40,974 bases of DNA. Origin: Candidatus Roseilinea sp. (GTDB lineage: Bacteria > Chloroflexota > Anaerolineae > J036 > Brachytrichaceae). The stretch spans positions 1 through 40,974 of the forward strand of contig JANWYN010000116.1 of NCBI GenBank assembly GCA_025055235.1, written 5' to 3'. The notes under the pieces were generated by a model, which had not been told where the DNA came from, made no database searches, and was given only the letters and a program-made list of their open reading frames with translations. Of the stretch, positions 32,458-40,011 are shown piece by piece; position 1 is the first letter of the stretch; each line of letters opens with the position of its first letter. The position numbers and the translations under genes were made by a program.

Positions 32458-34029
32458 ATGGAATTCACCGAAGTCGAACGCGAACGCCTGGCCAAGCTGG
32501 AGCAACTCCGGGCTGCGGGCATCGAACCTTACCCGCTTCGTGCTCAGTTCGTCCGCCAGCGCGTGATGGCCGCCGACGCCGTCCGGCGCGCGCTGGCATC
32601 GGCGCAGAATCATGCCGGCGCGCCGGCGAACGACGCTCAAGCATCCGAGGTCGCGGTGATGGGCCGCATCGTCGCCCGGCGCGTGATGGGCAAAGCCGCC
32701 TTCCTCGGCGTCGAAGACGTCAGCGGCAAGATCCAGTTCTACGCCCGCGTCGGCGACGACTCGCTCGACGCCGCATCGTTCGCCCGCTTCAAAGATCTCG
32801 ACCTGGGCGACTTCATCGAAGCCAAGGGCGCGTTGTTCATTACCAAGACCGGCGAACCCACCCTGCGCGTGACCGACTGGCGCTTGCTGGCCAAGTCCAT
32901 CAGCCCCCTGCCGATCGCCAAAGAAGAGAAACAGCCCGACGGCTCGGTCGTGCGCTACAGCGCGTTCAGCGATCCGGAGCTGCGCTATCGCCAGCGCTAC
33001 GTGGATCTGGCGGTGAACCCCGAAGTGCGCGAGATCTTCGTGACGCGCGCCAAGGTCATTAAAGCGATTCGCGAGTTCCTGGACGGCAAGGGATTCCTCG
33101 AGGTGGAGACGCCGGTGCTGCAACCGATCTACGGCGGCGCCGCAGCCCGGCCGTTCATCACCCACCACAACCAGCTCGACCAGGACCTCTATCTGCGCAT
33201 TTCGTTCGAGCTGTATCTCAAGCGGCTGATCGTCGGCAACCTGGAACGCGTGTACGAAATCGGGCGCGACTTCCGCAACGAAGGGGTGAGCTTCAAACAC
33301 AACCCGGAGTTCACCCAACTGGAGTTCTATGCGGCCTACATGGACATGTACGACGTGATGGATCTGGCCGAGGAGATGCTCCAGTATGTCGCGCGCCAAG
33401 TGTTGCCGCCGCAGGCGGAGGGCAAGAGCCAGTTCCGCGGGCACACCATCAACTGGCTGCAACCGTTCAAGCGCATCAAACTGCGCGACGCGATTCTCGA
33501 GAAGACCGGCGTAGATTACACCCAGTTCCCCGACCGGCAATCGCTAGCCGACGAAGTGCTGCGGCGTAGGCTGCTGACCCCGGACGTGATCCGCGGCAAG
33601 CCGTGGGGCAAGATCATAGATAGCCTGATCGGCGACTACGTCGAGAAGGCGCTGATCGAGCCGACCTTCCTGTACGAATATCCGCGCGACATCTCGCCGT
33701 TCGCCAAGAGCATCCCCGGCGACCCCAACACCGTCGAGCGCTTCGAGGGATTCGTCGGTGGCGTGGAGCTGTGCAACGCCTTCAGCGAGCTGAACGACCC
33801 GCTCGAACAACGCCAGCGCTTCCTCGAAGAGGCCGTCAACGCCGAGGAAGGCGAAGCCAACCCGGTGGACGAAGACTACGTGCGTGCCCTGATGTACGGC
33901 ATGCCCGTCACCGGCGGCTTCGGCATGGGGATTGACCGACTGGTGATGATGTTCACCAACCGCGATTCGATCCGTGAAGTGCTGCTGTTCCCAGCGCTGC
34001 GGCAAGAGGAACGCGCGGCAGTGCACTGA
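32458..34029 (+). CDS. lysS: Lysyl-tRNA synthetase, class II
   Basis: Charges tRNA-Lys with lysine (523 aa). An N-terminal anticodon-binding OB-fold (VAVMGRIVARRVMGKAAFLG) precedes the class II catalytic core. That core has RYRQRYVDLAVNPEVREIF, motif 2 FRNEGVSFKHNPEFTQLE, and motif 3 GGFGMGIDRLVMMF. The frame runs upstream to 32401, but this is repeat-encoded, so ATG 32458 is used; it corresponds to the usual start of the family. No Shine-Dalgarno sequence is visible because the heptanucleotide hairpin occupies its place. Translation could therefore be leaderless-like, or controlled by that structure. The upstream gene encodes an S1-domain protein, also of translation. Confidence 0.95.
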   Translation: MEFTEVERERLAKLEQLRAAGIEPYPLRAQFVRQRVMAADAVRRALASAQNHAGAPANDAQASEVAVMGRIVARRVMGKAAFLGVEDVSGKIQFYARVGDDSLDAASFARFKDLDLGDFIEAKGALFITKTGEPTLRVTDWRLLAKSISPLPIAKEEKQPDGSVVRYSAFSDPELRYRQRYVDLAVNPEVREIFVTRAKVIKAIREFLDGKGFLEVETPVLQPIYGGAAARPFITHHNQLDQDLYLRISFELYLKRLIVGNLERVYEIGRDFRNEGVSFKHNPEFTQLEFYAAYMDMYDVMDLAEEMLQYVARQVLPPQAEGKSQFRGHTINWLQPFKRIKLRDAILEKTGVDYTQFPDRQSLADEVLRRRLLTPDVIRGKPWGKIIDSLIGDYVEKALIEPTFLYEYPRDISPFAKSIPGDPNTVERFEGFVGGVELCNAFSELNDPLEQRQRFLEEAVNAEEGEANPVDEDYVRALMYGMPVTGGFGMGIDRLVMMFTNRDSIREVLLFPALRQEERAAVH

Positions 34030-34037
34030 ATGCCGGC

Positions 34038-34967
34038 TTAGACGGGCGAGATGCGCTGCCAGGCCGCGTTCACGAGCGCCCGCGGCGTGAAATTGCCGAT
34101 CAGCGCGATGGCCCGGTTGTGCACGCCGGGGATACACACCACCTCGCGCCCCAGCGCGTTCAGCGATGCCTCGGCTACCTCTTCCGCCGTCTGCCACATG
34201 AACGCCGGCAAGCGCTCGCGCCGGAAGCCGCTGGCGCGATACGGCTCCCGGTCGTGGAACTCAGAGTAGGTAAAGCCGGGGCATAGCACCTGAACGCACA
34301 CGCCCGAACCGTCCAGTTCTGCCTGGAGCGACTCTGAGAAGTTGATCAGGTAGCGCTTCGTTGCGCTATAGGTCGCGTTGCCCGGCAAGGGGTACCAGCC
34401 GGCGGTCGAAGCGACGTTGATGATGCCGCCGCGACCGCGCCGCAGCATGCCCGGCAGCGCCGCTTTCGTCAGGCGCATGGTCGCCGTGACGTGCACATGA
34501 AGCATGTCGAGCTGGCTTTGGAACGGCAGATCGGCATATTTGCCCACCGTGCCGAAGCCGGCGTTGTTGATCAGCAAATCCAGCCGGCCCGCCTCGCTCA
34601 CATCCGCTGCGACGCCGGCGACGCGCTCGATGTCGTCCGCGTTGGCCAGATCGGCAGGCAGTGCGTGCGCCTCGATGGTGTGTTGTTGCCGCAACGAAGC
34701 AGCCAGCGCATCGAGCCGGTCTTTGCGCCGCGCGACCAGCACCAGGTCATAGCCGGCGCGCGCCAACTGCCGGGCGAACGCGACGCCGATGCCGGCCGAC
34801 GCGCCGGTGACCAGCGCCACCGGCGGCCGTCCGTCGCGCCCCTTCTCGGCAGACGCCAGAAAGCGCGACGGGCTGCGCTGGATGAACTCCGGTTGCAGCA
34901 ACTTCCAGGCGAATGCGCTGCCGACAGCGGCGCCGATCAGCGTGAAGAGATGTGTGACGATGCTCAT
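34038..34967 (-). CDS. Short-chain dehydrogenase/reductase with N-terminal membrane segment
   Basis: NAD(P)-dependent oxidoreductase of 309 aa, classical SDR. The cofactor loop is TGASAGIG, the NNAG motif follows (LLINNAGFGTVG), and the active site has Ser in INVASTAG with the YSATK tyrosine-lysine pair. The first 25 or so residues (IVTHLFTLIGAAVGSAFAWK) form a hydrophobic helix, so the enzyme is probably tethered to the membrane. Downstream of the active site is a substrate-binding region (QVLCPGFTYSEFHDR). Its start overlaps the stop of the ROK kinase gene by 4 bases (ATGA), so it is cotranscribed with it. It ends 8 bases from the convergent lysS. Substrate unknown; lipid or sterol-like ketones are common for membrane-tethered relatives. 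Confidence 0.88.
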   Translation of the reverse strand: MSIVTHLFTLIGAAVGSAFAWKLLQPEFIQRSPSRFLASAEKGRDGRPPVALVTGASAGIGVAFARQLARAGYDLVLVARRKDRLDALAASLRQQHTIEAHALPADLANADDIERVAGVAADVSEAGRLDLLINNAGFGTVGKYADLPFQSQLDMLHVHVTATMRLTKAALPGMLRRGRGGIINVASTAGWYPLPGNATYSATKRYLINFSESLQAELDGSGVCVQVLCPGFTYSEFHDREPYRASGFRRERLPAFMWQTAEEVAEASLNALGREVVCIPGVHNRAIALIGNFTPRALVNAAWQRISPV

Positions 34968-35923
34968 GTTGCCAAAACTTGCTGCCAGGCCAGCGCCGCC
35001 GCGCCCAGCAGCCCGCTATCATCGCCGAGCTGGGCGCGGACGAGCGGCACGCCCCGGTATGGCGGCATGGCGTGGCGCTGAATCGTCTCGCGCATCATGT
35101 CGAGTAGGCGCTCGCTGGCCAACCCCACGCTGCCGCCGACCACGATCAACGCCGGATCGAACAGGTGCAATAGGTTGACCAGACCCAGGCCGATGATCCG
35201 CGCCGCCCAGGCCAGCACTTCCAGCGCCAGTGGATCGCCCTGCTCTGCGGCCTGGACGACCTCGCGTGCCGTGATCGCGGCGATGTCGCCGCCGGCCAGC
35301 TCACGCATCAGCGAAGGGACACCGGCGGCCAGCCGCGCCTGTGCCGCATGCGCAATGCCCGGCCCGGCGGCGTATCCCTCCAGGCTGCCGGGCACGCCGG
35401 CATGATCAATCGGGCCGTCGAAGTTCAAGACCATGTGGCCGATCTCGGTCGCCATGCCGCGATGGCCGAGGATGAGCCGGTCATCGAGGATCACGCCTGC
35501 GCCGATGCCGGTGCTGATGGTCACGTAGGCCATGTCGCGGACGCCGCGCCCCGCGCCGTACTTCTGCTCGCCAAGCGCGGCTAGGTTGGCATCGTTACCG
35601 ATGCAGACCGGCAGTCCGAGCCGCCGGCTCAGCAAATCGCGCAGCGGTACGTCCTGCCAGTGCAGGTTCGCTGCGAACAGGACGACGCCGGTGTAAGGGT
35701 CAAGCGGGCCGGGCGATGCAACGCCGACGGCGACGACCTCCTCGCCGGATTCGGGCATCACGGCCTGGATGCTCGCGACGATGCGGGCGATGACGGCCTC
35801 GACGCCCTGCTCCGGACAGGTGGGCTGCCGGACGCGTTTGCAAATCGCACCATCGCTCGTGCACAAAGCAGCGCGAATGTTCGTGCCCCCCAGATCCACA
35901 GCAACGACGCGATGCTCCGACAT
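34964..35923 (-). CDS. ROK-family sugar kinase (glucokinase-like)
   Basis: Carbohydrate kinase of 319 aa from ATG 35923; the frame is open to 35992. The ATP/phosphate motif VDLGGTNIRAAL opens the protein. The sugar-site segment GNDANLAALGEQKYGAG is present with the STGIGAGVI loop. The Cys-rich zinc motif (CxCGxxGCxE) usual in this family is absent: the corresponding segment reads HAGVPGSLEGYAAGPG, keeping only the Glu. It is therefore either an active zinc-free glucokinase, as in some related groups, or altered in sugar choice. It is cotranscribed with the SDR gene downstream. It may phosphorylate sugars brought in elsewhere; no linked transporter is visible. Confidence 0.87.
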   Translation of the reverse strand: MSEHRVVAVDLGGTNIRAALCTSDGAICKRVRQPTCPEQGVEAVIARIVASIQAVMPESGEEVVAVGVASPGPLDPYTGVVLFAANLHWQDVPLRDLLSRRLGLPVCIGNDANLAALGEQKYGAGRGVRDMAYVTISTGIGAGVILDDRLILGHRGMATEIGHMVLNFDGPIDHAGVPGSLEGYAAGPGIAHAAQARLAAGVPSLMRELAGGDIAAITAREVVQAAEQGDPLALEVLAWAARIIGLGLVNLLHLFDPALIVVGGSVGLASERLLDMMRETIQRHAMPPYRGVPLVRAQLGDDSGLLGAAALAWQQVLAT

Positions 35924-35982
35924 TGGCGTGTATCCTAACATGGCCACGGCCGGATGCGTTGGCAAAGGGGAAGAAAGAGTGG

Positions 35983-36017
35983 TAGCGCCCAACGCGCTCG
36001 AAGCACGTTGGGCGCTA
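35983..36017 (-). terminator. Hairpin terminator after the cysteine micro-ORF
   Basis: Perfect 12-bp stem TAGCGCCCAACG (35983-35994) with CGTTGGGCGCTA (36006-36017), loop 11 bases. On the minus strand it is followed by CCACTCTTTCTTCC, a pyrimidine-rich tract, and lies about 50 bases after the stop of the 36067-36198 ORF. It separates that ORF from the ROK kinase gene. Termination is the likely role, but the T-run is interrupted. Confidence 0.65.
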
Positions 36018-36066
36018 AGATGCTTGTGCCGACAGGCGCATCCATAGTCACCGTCCGGTGTTCGAT

Positions 36067-36198
36067 CTAGTAGTGGACGAACCGGCAGTTACACCGGCCC
36101 GACGGGCGATCGCACATTCGGAGTTGCTGCTCCGTCAGGAAGGCAATTTGCCGCTTTGTTACAACTACCGTGGTACTTGGCAGTCGCCCGGAACTCAT
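36067..36198 (-). CDS. Cysteine-containing micro-protein (43 aa), function unknown
   Basis: A short frame with outstanding translation signals: AAAGGAGG lies 5 bases before ATG 36198. The product is 43 residues, with a Thr/Val-rich start (MSSGRLPSTTVVVTKRQ), a short amphipathic helix (IAFLTEQQL) and a tail with three cysteines and a His (MCDRPSGRCNCRFVHY). The C-x6-C-x-C-x3-H spacing could hold a metal or form a disulfide. A strong hairpin follows at the right distance to end a short message. I do not recognise the family. It may be a regulatory or toxin-like peptide, or a small metal-binding protein. The alternative is a non-coding RNA with a chance ORF; no other gene is in this gap. Confidence 0.6.
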   Translation of the reverse strand: MSSGRLPSTTVVVTKRQIAFLTEQQLRMCDRPSGRCNCRFVHY

Positions 36199-36203
36199 GC
36201 AGA

Positions 36204-36211
36204 CCTCCTTT
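36204..36211 (-). promoter_or_regulatory. Strong ribosome-binding site of the micro-ORF
   Basis: AAAGGAGG on the minus strand, 5 bases upstream of ATG 36198: a near-perfect Shine-Dalgarno sequence, better than that of most neighbouring large genes. It decides the start of the micro-ORF. Confidence 0.75.
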
Positions 36212-36348
36212 GCAGGTGCGACTAACTAAGTAACAAGGCGTGATCGAAGCTTATAGGGGTTCAAGGTAGCACATCGCACACCGTTGAGCTGACATCGTCG
36301 CACACTGGAGTACAGGGCATTTCATTGCCGGACGTTGGAGCTTTCGTC

Positions 36349-36396
36349 GCATGGTGGTCGTCAAGGTTGCCGTCATTGTCGAATTGACCACCATGC
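36349..36396. other. Inverted repeat in the gap downstream of the SH3b gene
   Basis: GCATGGTGGTC (36349-36359) and GACCACCATGC (36386-36396) form a perfect 11-bp stem with a 26-base loop, itself flanked by GTCAA/TTGAC. On the minus strand the right arm contains the ATG of a possible 47-codon frame (start 36394, stop 36251) with four Cys, preceded by GGGAAGG. The frame is not convincing by composition. The structure may belong to an RNA rather than a protein. Confidence 0.4.
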
Positions 36397-36450
36397 TCAC
36401 GCCTTCCCACCCCGACGCCGGAAGCGGCGCAGTTTCTTTCTCCTCCTGAA

Positions 36451-36480
36451 GCACTGCCCGTTCGGGCAGTGCGCCCTTTT
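36451..36480 (+). terminator. Hairpin with T-tract in the plus direction
   Basis: GCACTGCCC and GGGCAGTGC (9-bp stem, GTTC loop, 36451-36472) are followed by GCCCTTTT. It is oriented to stop plus-strand transcription, though no plus-strand gene is certain here. For the minus-strand SH3b gene it lies about 60 bases after the stop codon and could still act as its 3'-end structure. Confidence 0.5.
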
Positions 36481-36532
36481 CCGGCCTGCGAACACGTGTT
36501 ACGCCACCGTTGACGAGCGACGGGCGCTGCTC

Positions 36533-37678
36533 TCATGGCATTGGCGTCGGGAACTGTGCCACGTTCACGCTGACCGACTGGTCGAACTGCCGGCCGTCGC
36601 TCCCGATCACGCGCAGCGTGTAGGTGGCGCTCACCTGCGGGCACACAGTGATCGCGGCGCTGGGGCCGACCTGGCTCGTAGTGTTGGCCGACGAGTCGAG
36701 CAGGAAGACCGCGTTGAACGCGCCGGTCACGTTCCAGCGCAGCGTGGTGCACTGGCCGCGCACGATATTGCCGTTGTCCACTGTGAAGGTGATCCCCGGC
36801 GCCGGCGCGCCGGTCACCACAACCGTGACGAAGTAATCTGTCGAGCCGCCGGTGCGCGGGAACACCTGCAGGCGATAGGTCGTCGTGACCGCCGGGCAGA
36901 CCTGGCGCGAGCCGACGCCGGCCACTCCTTGGCTCACATTGCCGTCCCAGAAGAACACTGCGTTCACGCCCTCTACGTTCCAGCGCAGCGTGGTGCACTG
37001 ACCGGGGCTGATTGTGTAGGCGTCGGCGCGGAAGTTCGGATAAGCGATCGGCGTCGCCGGCGCGACGGTAATCGTCAGCGGCGTGTCGAAGACCGAGCCA
37101 TCGCGGCGTTGCACGCGCAGGATGTAAGTCGTTGTGACCGTCGGGCACACCTGGCGGGCGTCGTTGCCGGCCACGCCCTGCACGACGCCGTTGCTGATCA
37201 GGAACACCGCCGCCACGTTGTCAATGTTCCAGCGCAGCACCGTGCACTGGCCGGGGGCGATGAGCATGGCGTCGGCGCGGAAGCGCGGCTCGTTTATTGG
37301 GGAGGGCGGCACGACCGGCGCATTTTGGATGCACGTCGTCCGGACGAGTGCCCGGAACACCCAGCCTTCTTGTCCGTTGAAGGCGATGCGATACCACGTG
37401 TTGTTGCGCAGCCGGCCGGTCACCCGCGCTTGCTGGCCACGGAACAGTGTTCCGATAGGCGGGCGGTATTGCGGCCCCGGCCCGAAGCGGATGGGCACAT
37501 TCCCCACCGCGCGCAGCGTGGGCACGCACCCCTGCGCAGCGCCGGCTGCTGCTGCCGGCGCAGGCGGCAACGCGGCGAGCATCGGCGCGAACGCGATGCT
37601 TGCGATGAGCGTCACCACGAGGGCTGCGATGCGAAGGCGAACGCGCGGGGACGCGTGGTTCGAACGACTAATCGTCAT
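36533..37678 (-). CDS. Exported SH3b and triple Ig-like repeat protein
   Basis: Predicted secreted protein of 381 aa. Signal peptide RLRIAALVVTLIASIAFAPM is followed by an alanine-rich region. A bacterial SH3 (SH3b) domain runs from about VPIRFGPGPQYRPPIGTLFR to WYRIAFNGQEGWVFRALV. Three repeats of a roughly 85-residue Ig-like module follow, each with the pattern GQCTTLRWNV, then VNAVFF- or VAAVFL-type strands, RQVCP and TTTYxLRV, and a Cys pair in each repeat. This module (PGQCTTLRWN) is common in exported Chloroflexota proteins, from memory. SH3b domains often bind peptidoglycan, so it may sit in the wall. Its neighbour at 38121 is another exported protein, but they are separated by the tandem repeat block and probably independent. 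Confidence 0.83.
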   Translation of the reverse strand: MTISRSNHASPRVRLRIAALVVTLIASIAFAPMLAALPPAPAAAAGAAQGCVPTLRAVGNVPIRFGPGPQYRPPIGTLFRGQQARVTGRLRNNTWYRIAFNGQEGWVFRALVRTTCIQNAPVVPPSPINEPRFRADAMLIAPGQCTVLRWNIDNVAAVFLISNGVVQGVAGNDARQVCPTVTTTYILRVQRRDGSVFDTPLTITVAPATPIAYPNFRADAYTISPGQCTTLRWNVEGVNAVFFWDGNVSQGVAGVGSRQVCPAVTTTYRLQVFPRTGGSTDYFVTVVVTGAPAPGITFTVDNGNIVRGQCTTLRWNVTGAFNAVFLLDSSANTTSQVGPSAAITVCPQVSATYTLRVIGSDGRQFDQSVSVNVAQFPTPMP

Positions 37679-37787
37679 CTCGACCTCCCGCTTCAGTTGC
37701 GCGAATCACCCCGAATTGTAAGGCAATGCCGCGCGCGTCTTCTCTTCGATCGCGCTATCTCCCTTCGACTGCTACGCTACGGCACAG

Positions 37788-38076
37788 CCCGCGCGGCCAT
37801 GAATGGGCCGCGCTGAAGAAGGCGGGTGGTGCGCGGTTCGTGCGGCGCGGGCTGAGCCTGCCGGCGCGGGCTGAGCTTGTCGAAGCCCGCGCGGCCAGGA
37901 ATGCGCCGCGCGGAAGGGGAGGCCGTGTGCGTTCCGCGCGGCGCGGGCTGCGCCTGCCGGCGCGGGCTGGGCTTCTCGACCCCCGCGCGGCCATGAATGC
38001 GCCGCGCTGAAGGGGGGCAGTGTGCGGTTCATGCGGCGCGGGCTGAGCCTGCCGGCGCGGGCTGAGCTTGCCGAAG
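37788..38076. repeat. Tandem repeat of about 97 bp, three copies, palindrome-rich
   Basis: Three near-identical units start at 37788, 37886 and 37982 (98, 96 and about 95 bp), followed by a broken fourth. Each contains an inverted pair GCGCGGC/GCCGCGC, the pair GCGCGGGCTGAGC in direct repeat, and the GAGCTTGTCGAAG-type core common to dispersed bacterial REP-like elements. Both strands show open frames (GLSLPARAELVEARAA type), which are an artefact of the repeat. The stretch 37679-38120 holds no gene. Confidence 0.9.
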
Positions 38077-38120
38077 CCCGCCCATCCGCTCAGCCCGTCG
38101 GTTCAGCGCCGGGCGCTTTT

Positions 38121-39803
38121 TTACCGGACGGCCAGCGGCACGTAGACGCGCTGTTGCTGCTGCGCCCCAGGCCGCCAGCTCGCCTCGAGCGCGCTGCCGT
38201 CCGTGGTGACCGGCCCGGTCGCGCCGGTGGCCACATCCAGCCACCAGATATCCCTCCTGCCGTCGAACCGCTCCAGCGAATACACCAAATACGCCCCGTC
38301 GGGCGACCAGCTCAGGTTGCTGACCGACCGTCCGTGGTCGGCGAACAGTACCATCCGCGGGTTGTCGAGGTTCTGGCGGTCGTAGATCATGATCGCCCAG
38401 GGGCGATCGCTGACATCCGCGGAGGGGCTCGTGGTGAAACGCGCAACTGCGAAGCGACGCCCATCCGGCGCCCATGCCGGCGCGCGATCGGCGTTGCTAG
38501 CGATCAGACGCGTCTCGCTGCCGCCCGGGTCGCGCTCCCACACGCCGTCCGCGCGATTGCTGCGCGACGGAGACAAATCGAAGCTCGTGAACAGCATGTG
38601 CCCGTCTCGGCTGATGCTTGGCAGCCGGGCGAATAAAGCCAGTGGCGTCGTCAACAGCGACGGCGGCGCCACGAGCAAGATGTCGGCCAGCCCAGTAACG
38701 GTCCGTAATGGGTCACACCACTGATTGCGCGCGCCCCGCGTGAACGCGACGCGCTCATTGTCGGGCATCCACTGCACCTCGGAGGCGGTCAGGATCAGCG
38801 ATGGCTCCTCCTGATCGGGAGGGCCGGTGAAGGGACAGGACGATCCTCTGCGGCTCTGCGTCTGATAGATCTGCTGCACACCACTGCCGTCGGCGTTGAG
38901 CACCGTCAACGCAGAAGCCGGCAGGCTGTTCTGTGGATCAGGAGGCCAAAGGTTGTTGTCCACCACGGCGATGCGCTGGCCGTTGGGCGACCAAGCCGGC
39001 GAGCGCACATTGTCAAGGAGGCCGCGATAGATCAGCTGGACGTTCCCGCCATCGGTGTCCATCCGGTAGAGCCAGTGCCTCTGGTTGTTGTCAACCCGCG
39101 TCACCGCCAGCGGCCGGCTGCCATCGCCGCGCAACGCGGGCGGCAACGGCGATGCCGTCGTGCGCCCATCGGCAGCGATCACCTGCACGTCGTCAATCAG
39201 CAAGGCAGCGTTCGGTCCGACGTCAAACCTGCTTTGGATCACGATGGAGAAGCGCAGCGTTCGCCCGCGCACTCGATCCAGGCGCTCGCCCTGCAGCACC
39301 GTACGATACAGTTGCCAACCCGGCGGTTGATCCGTCGAGAACGTGCCCAACCGGACGCCGCCTAAGTTCGGGTCGAACATATAGAACCCCTGAGCCAGGA
39401 AGACATCAACCGTTGTCCCGGCGAACGCGCGAAACCAGAAGGAGACCGTGACTGCCGGGGCGTCGGCGGGGATGTCGATCTGCTGAGTCAGGATCTGCTT
39501 CGGCGTAGTGAAGTCGGGCAACTGCGGGCACCCGTCGCTGTTTGCGCCGGCGCCCATGAACGCCGCATAGCGCCCGGTATGCACGAATTCAGCGCCATCG
39601 GATTGCGCGTCCACCAACTGCACATTGCCACAACTCCCCCAGCTGCTGTCGTTGAGTTGCTCGAAGCCGGCGTTTTGCACCAGGTTCGGCGGTGACGTTT
39701 GAGGGCGTATCTGGGATGCTGTCGCTGCAGCCGATGTCGCGTGTCCCAGTAATCCGTATACACATGCACAAAGGATGATCTGTCGCATCGTCTTCCCGGT
39801 CAT
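38121..39803 (-). CDS. Exported beta-propeller (WD40-like/PD40) protein with N-terminal galactose-binding-like domain
   Basis: Predicted exported protein of 560 aa. Signal peptide MRQIILCACVYGLLGHATSA is followed by a carbohydrate-binding-like (discoidin fold) domain: NLVQNAGFEQLNDSSWG, then VSFWFRAFAGTTVDVFLAQG, ending in LIDDVQVIA. The rest is a TolB-like propeller of repeated blades with SPAWSPNGQRIAVVD, LSWSPDGAYLVYSLE and similar WSPDG signatures. GGAGG lies 6 bases before ATG 39803 (39810-39814) and decides the start; the frame is open to 39836. The last residues are VYVPLAVR, and a short hairpin with T-run begins within the stop region on the opposite side. Likely cell-surface and protein- or sugar-binding. 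Confidence 0.85.
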   Translation of the reverse strand: MTGKTMRQIILCACVYGLLGHATSAAATASQIRPQTSPPNLVQNAGFEQLNDSSWGSCGNVQLVDAQSDGAEFVHTGRYAAFMGAGANSDGCPQLPDFTTPKQILTQQIDIPADAPAVTVSFWFRAFAGTTVDVFLAQGFYMFDPNLGGVRLGTFSTDQPPGWQLYRTVLQGERLDRVRGRTLRFSIVIQSRFDVGPNAALLIDDVQVIAADGRTTASPLPPALRGDGSRPLAVTRVDNNQRHWLYRMDTDGGNVQLIYRGLLDNVRSPAWSPNGQRIAVVDNNLWPPDPQNSLPASALTVLNADGSGVQQIYQTQSRRGSSCPFTGPPDQEEPSLILTASEVQWMPDNERVAFTRGARNQWCDPLRTVTGLADILLVAPPSLLTTPLALFARLPSISRDGHMLFTSFDLSPSRSNRADGVWERDPGGSETRLIASNADRAPAWAPDGRRFAVARFTTSPSADVSDRPWAIMIYDRQNLDNPRMVLFADHGRSVSNLSWSPDGAYLVYSLERFDGRRDIWWLDVATGATGPVTTDGSALEASWRPGAQQQQRVYVPLAVR

Positions 39804-39809
39804 CCAATA

Positions 39810-39814
39810 CCTCC
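39810..39814 (-). promoter_or_regulatory. Ribosome-binding site that fixes the propeller-gene start
   Basis: GGAGG on the minus strand, spaced 6 bases from ATG 39803. The upstream start at 39836 and the downstream ATG at 39788 lack comparable signals. Confidence 0.7.
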
Positions 39815-39907
39815 GTCGCGCGGCGAAGCTAACCATTCGACTTTATAAGTGGTTTAAGAGAGCATTACAGTTGCCTGATAAGTGGGCCGAGCATGTACTC
39901 AAGAACA

Positions 39908-39984
39908 AGAAGCCCGATTTCTAACTCGCGAGAACCGACGATCCAAGTGGACGCCGCGAGGTGTGAATACAGAATCGGGTTTCT
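39908..39984. repeat. MITE-like inverted-repeat element
   Basis: Arms AGAAGCCCGATTTCT (39908-39922) and AGAATCGGGTTTCT (39971-39984) pair over about 13 positions with one bulge and one G-T pair. The 48-base interior contains another palindrome, CTCGCGAG. The AGAA-CCCGA-TTTCT pattern resembles small repeats seen between genes in Chloroflexota and cyanobacteria; this is from memory and unverified. It lies between the propeller gene and the small membrane protein gene, 28 bases before the latter's start, where a promoter is expected. No TA or target-site duplication could be recognised. Confidence 0.5.
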
Positions 39985-40011
39985 GCACAATGTGAGTGTG
40001 TAAGATCGCGC

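Noticed and set aside
36261..37148. Minus-strand frame of 295 codons overlapping the SH3b gene
   Set aside because: A frame-shifted shadow of the Ig repeats. Its last residues contain several Cys and Thr, which at first suggested a lanthipeptide-like precursor, but it has no start codon with a ribosome-binding site and no modification genes nearby.
36335..37816. Long plus-strand frame (493 codons) opposite the SH3b protein gene
   Set aside because: The minus-strand frame has a signal peptide, an SH3b domain and three clear Ig repeats; the plus frame has no recognisable feature and runs into the tandem repeat block.
37726..38010. Plus-strand frame with ARGLSLPARAELVEA-like repeats
   Set aside because: It is the translation of the 97-bp REP-like units; both strands are open because of the repeat, and such products are a known annotation artefact.
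38104..38122. Small hairpin (AGCGC/GCGCT) followed by a T-run at the stop codon of the propeller gene
   Set aside because: The stem is only 5 bp and points in the plus direction, where no gene ends; too weak to call a terminator.
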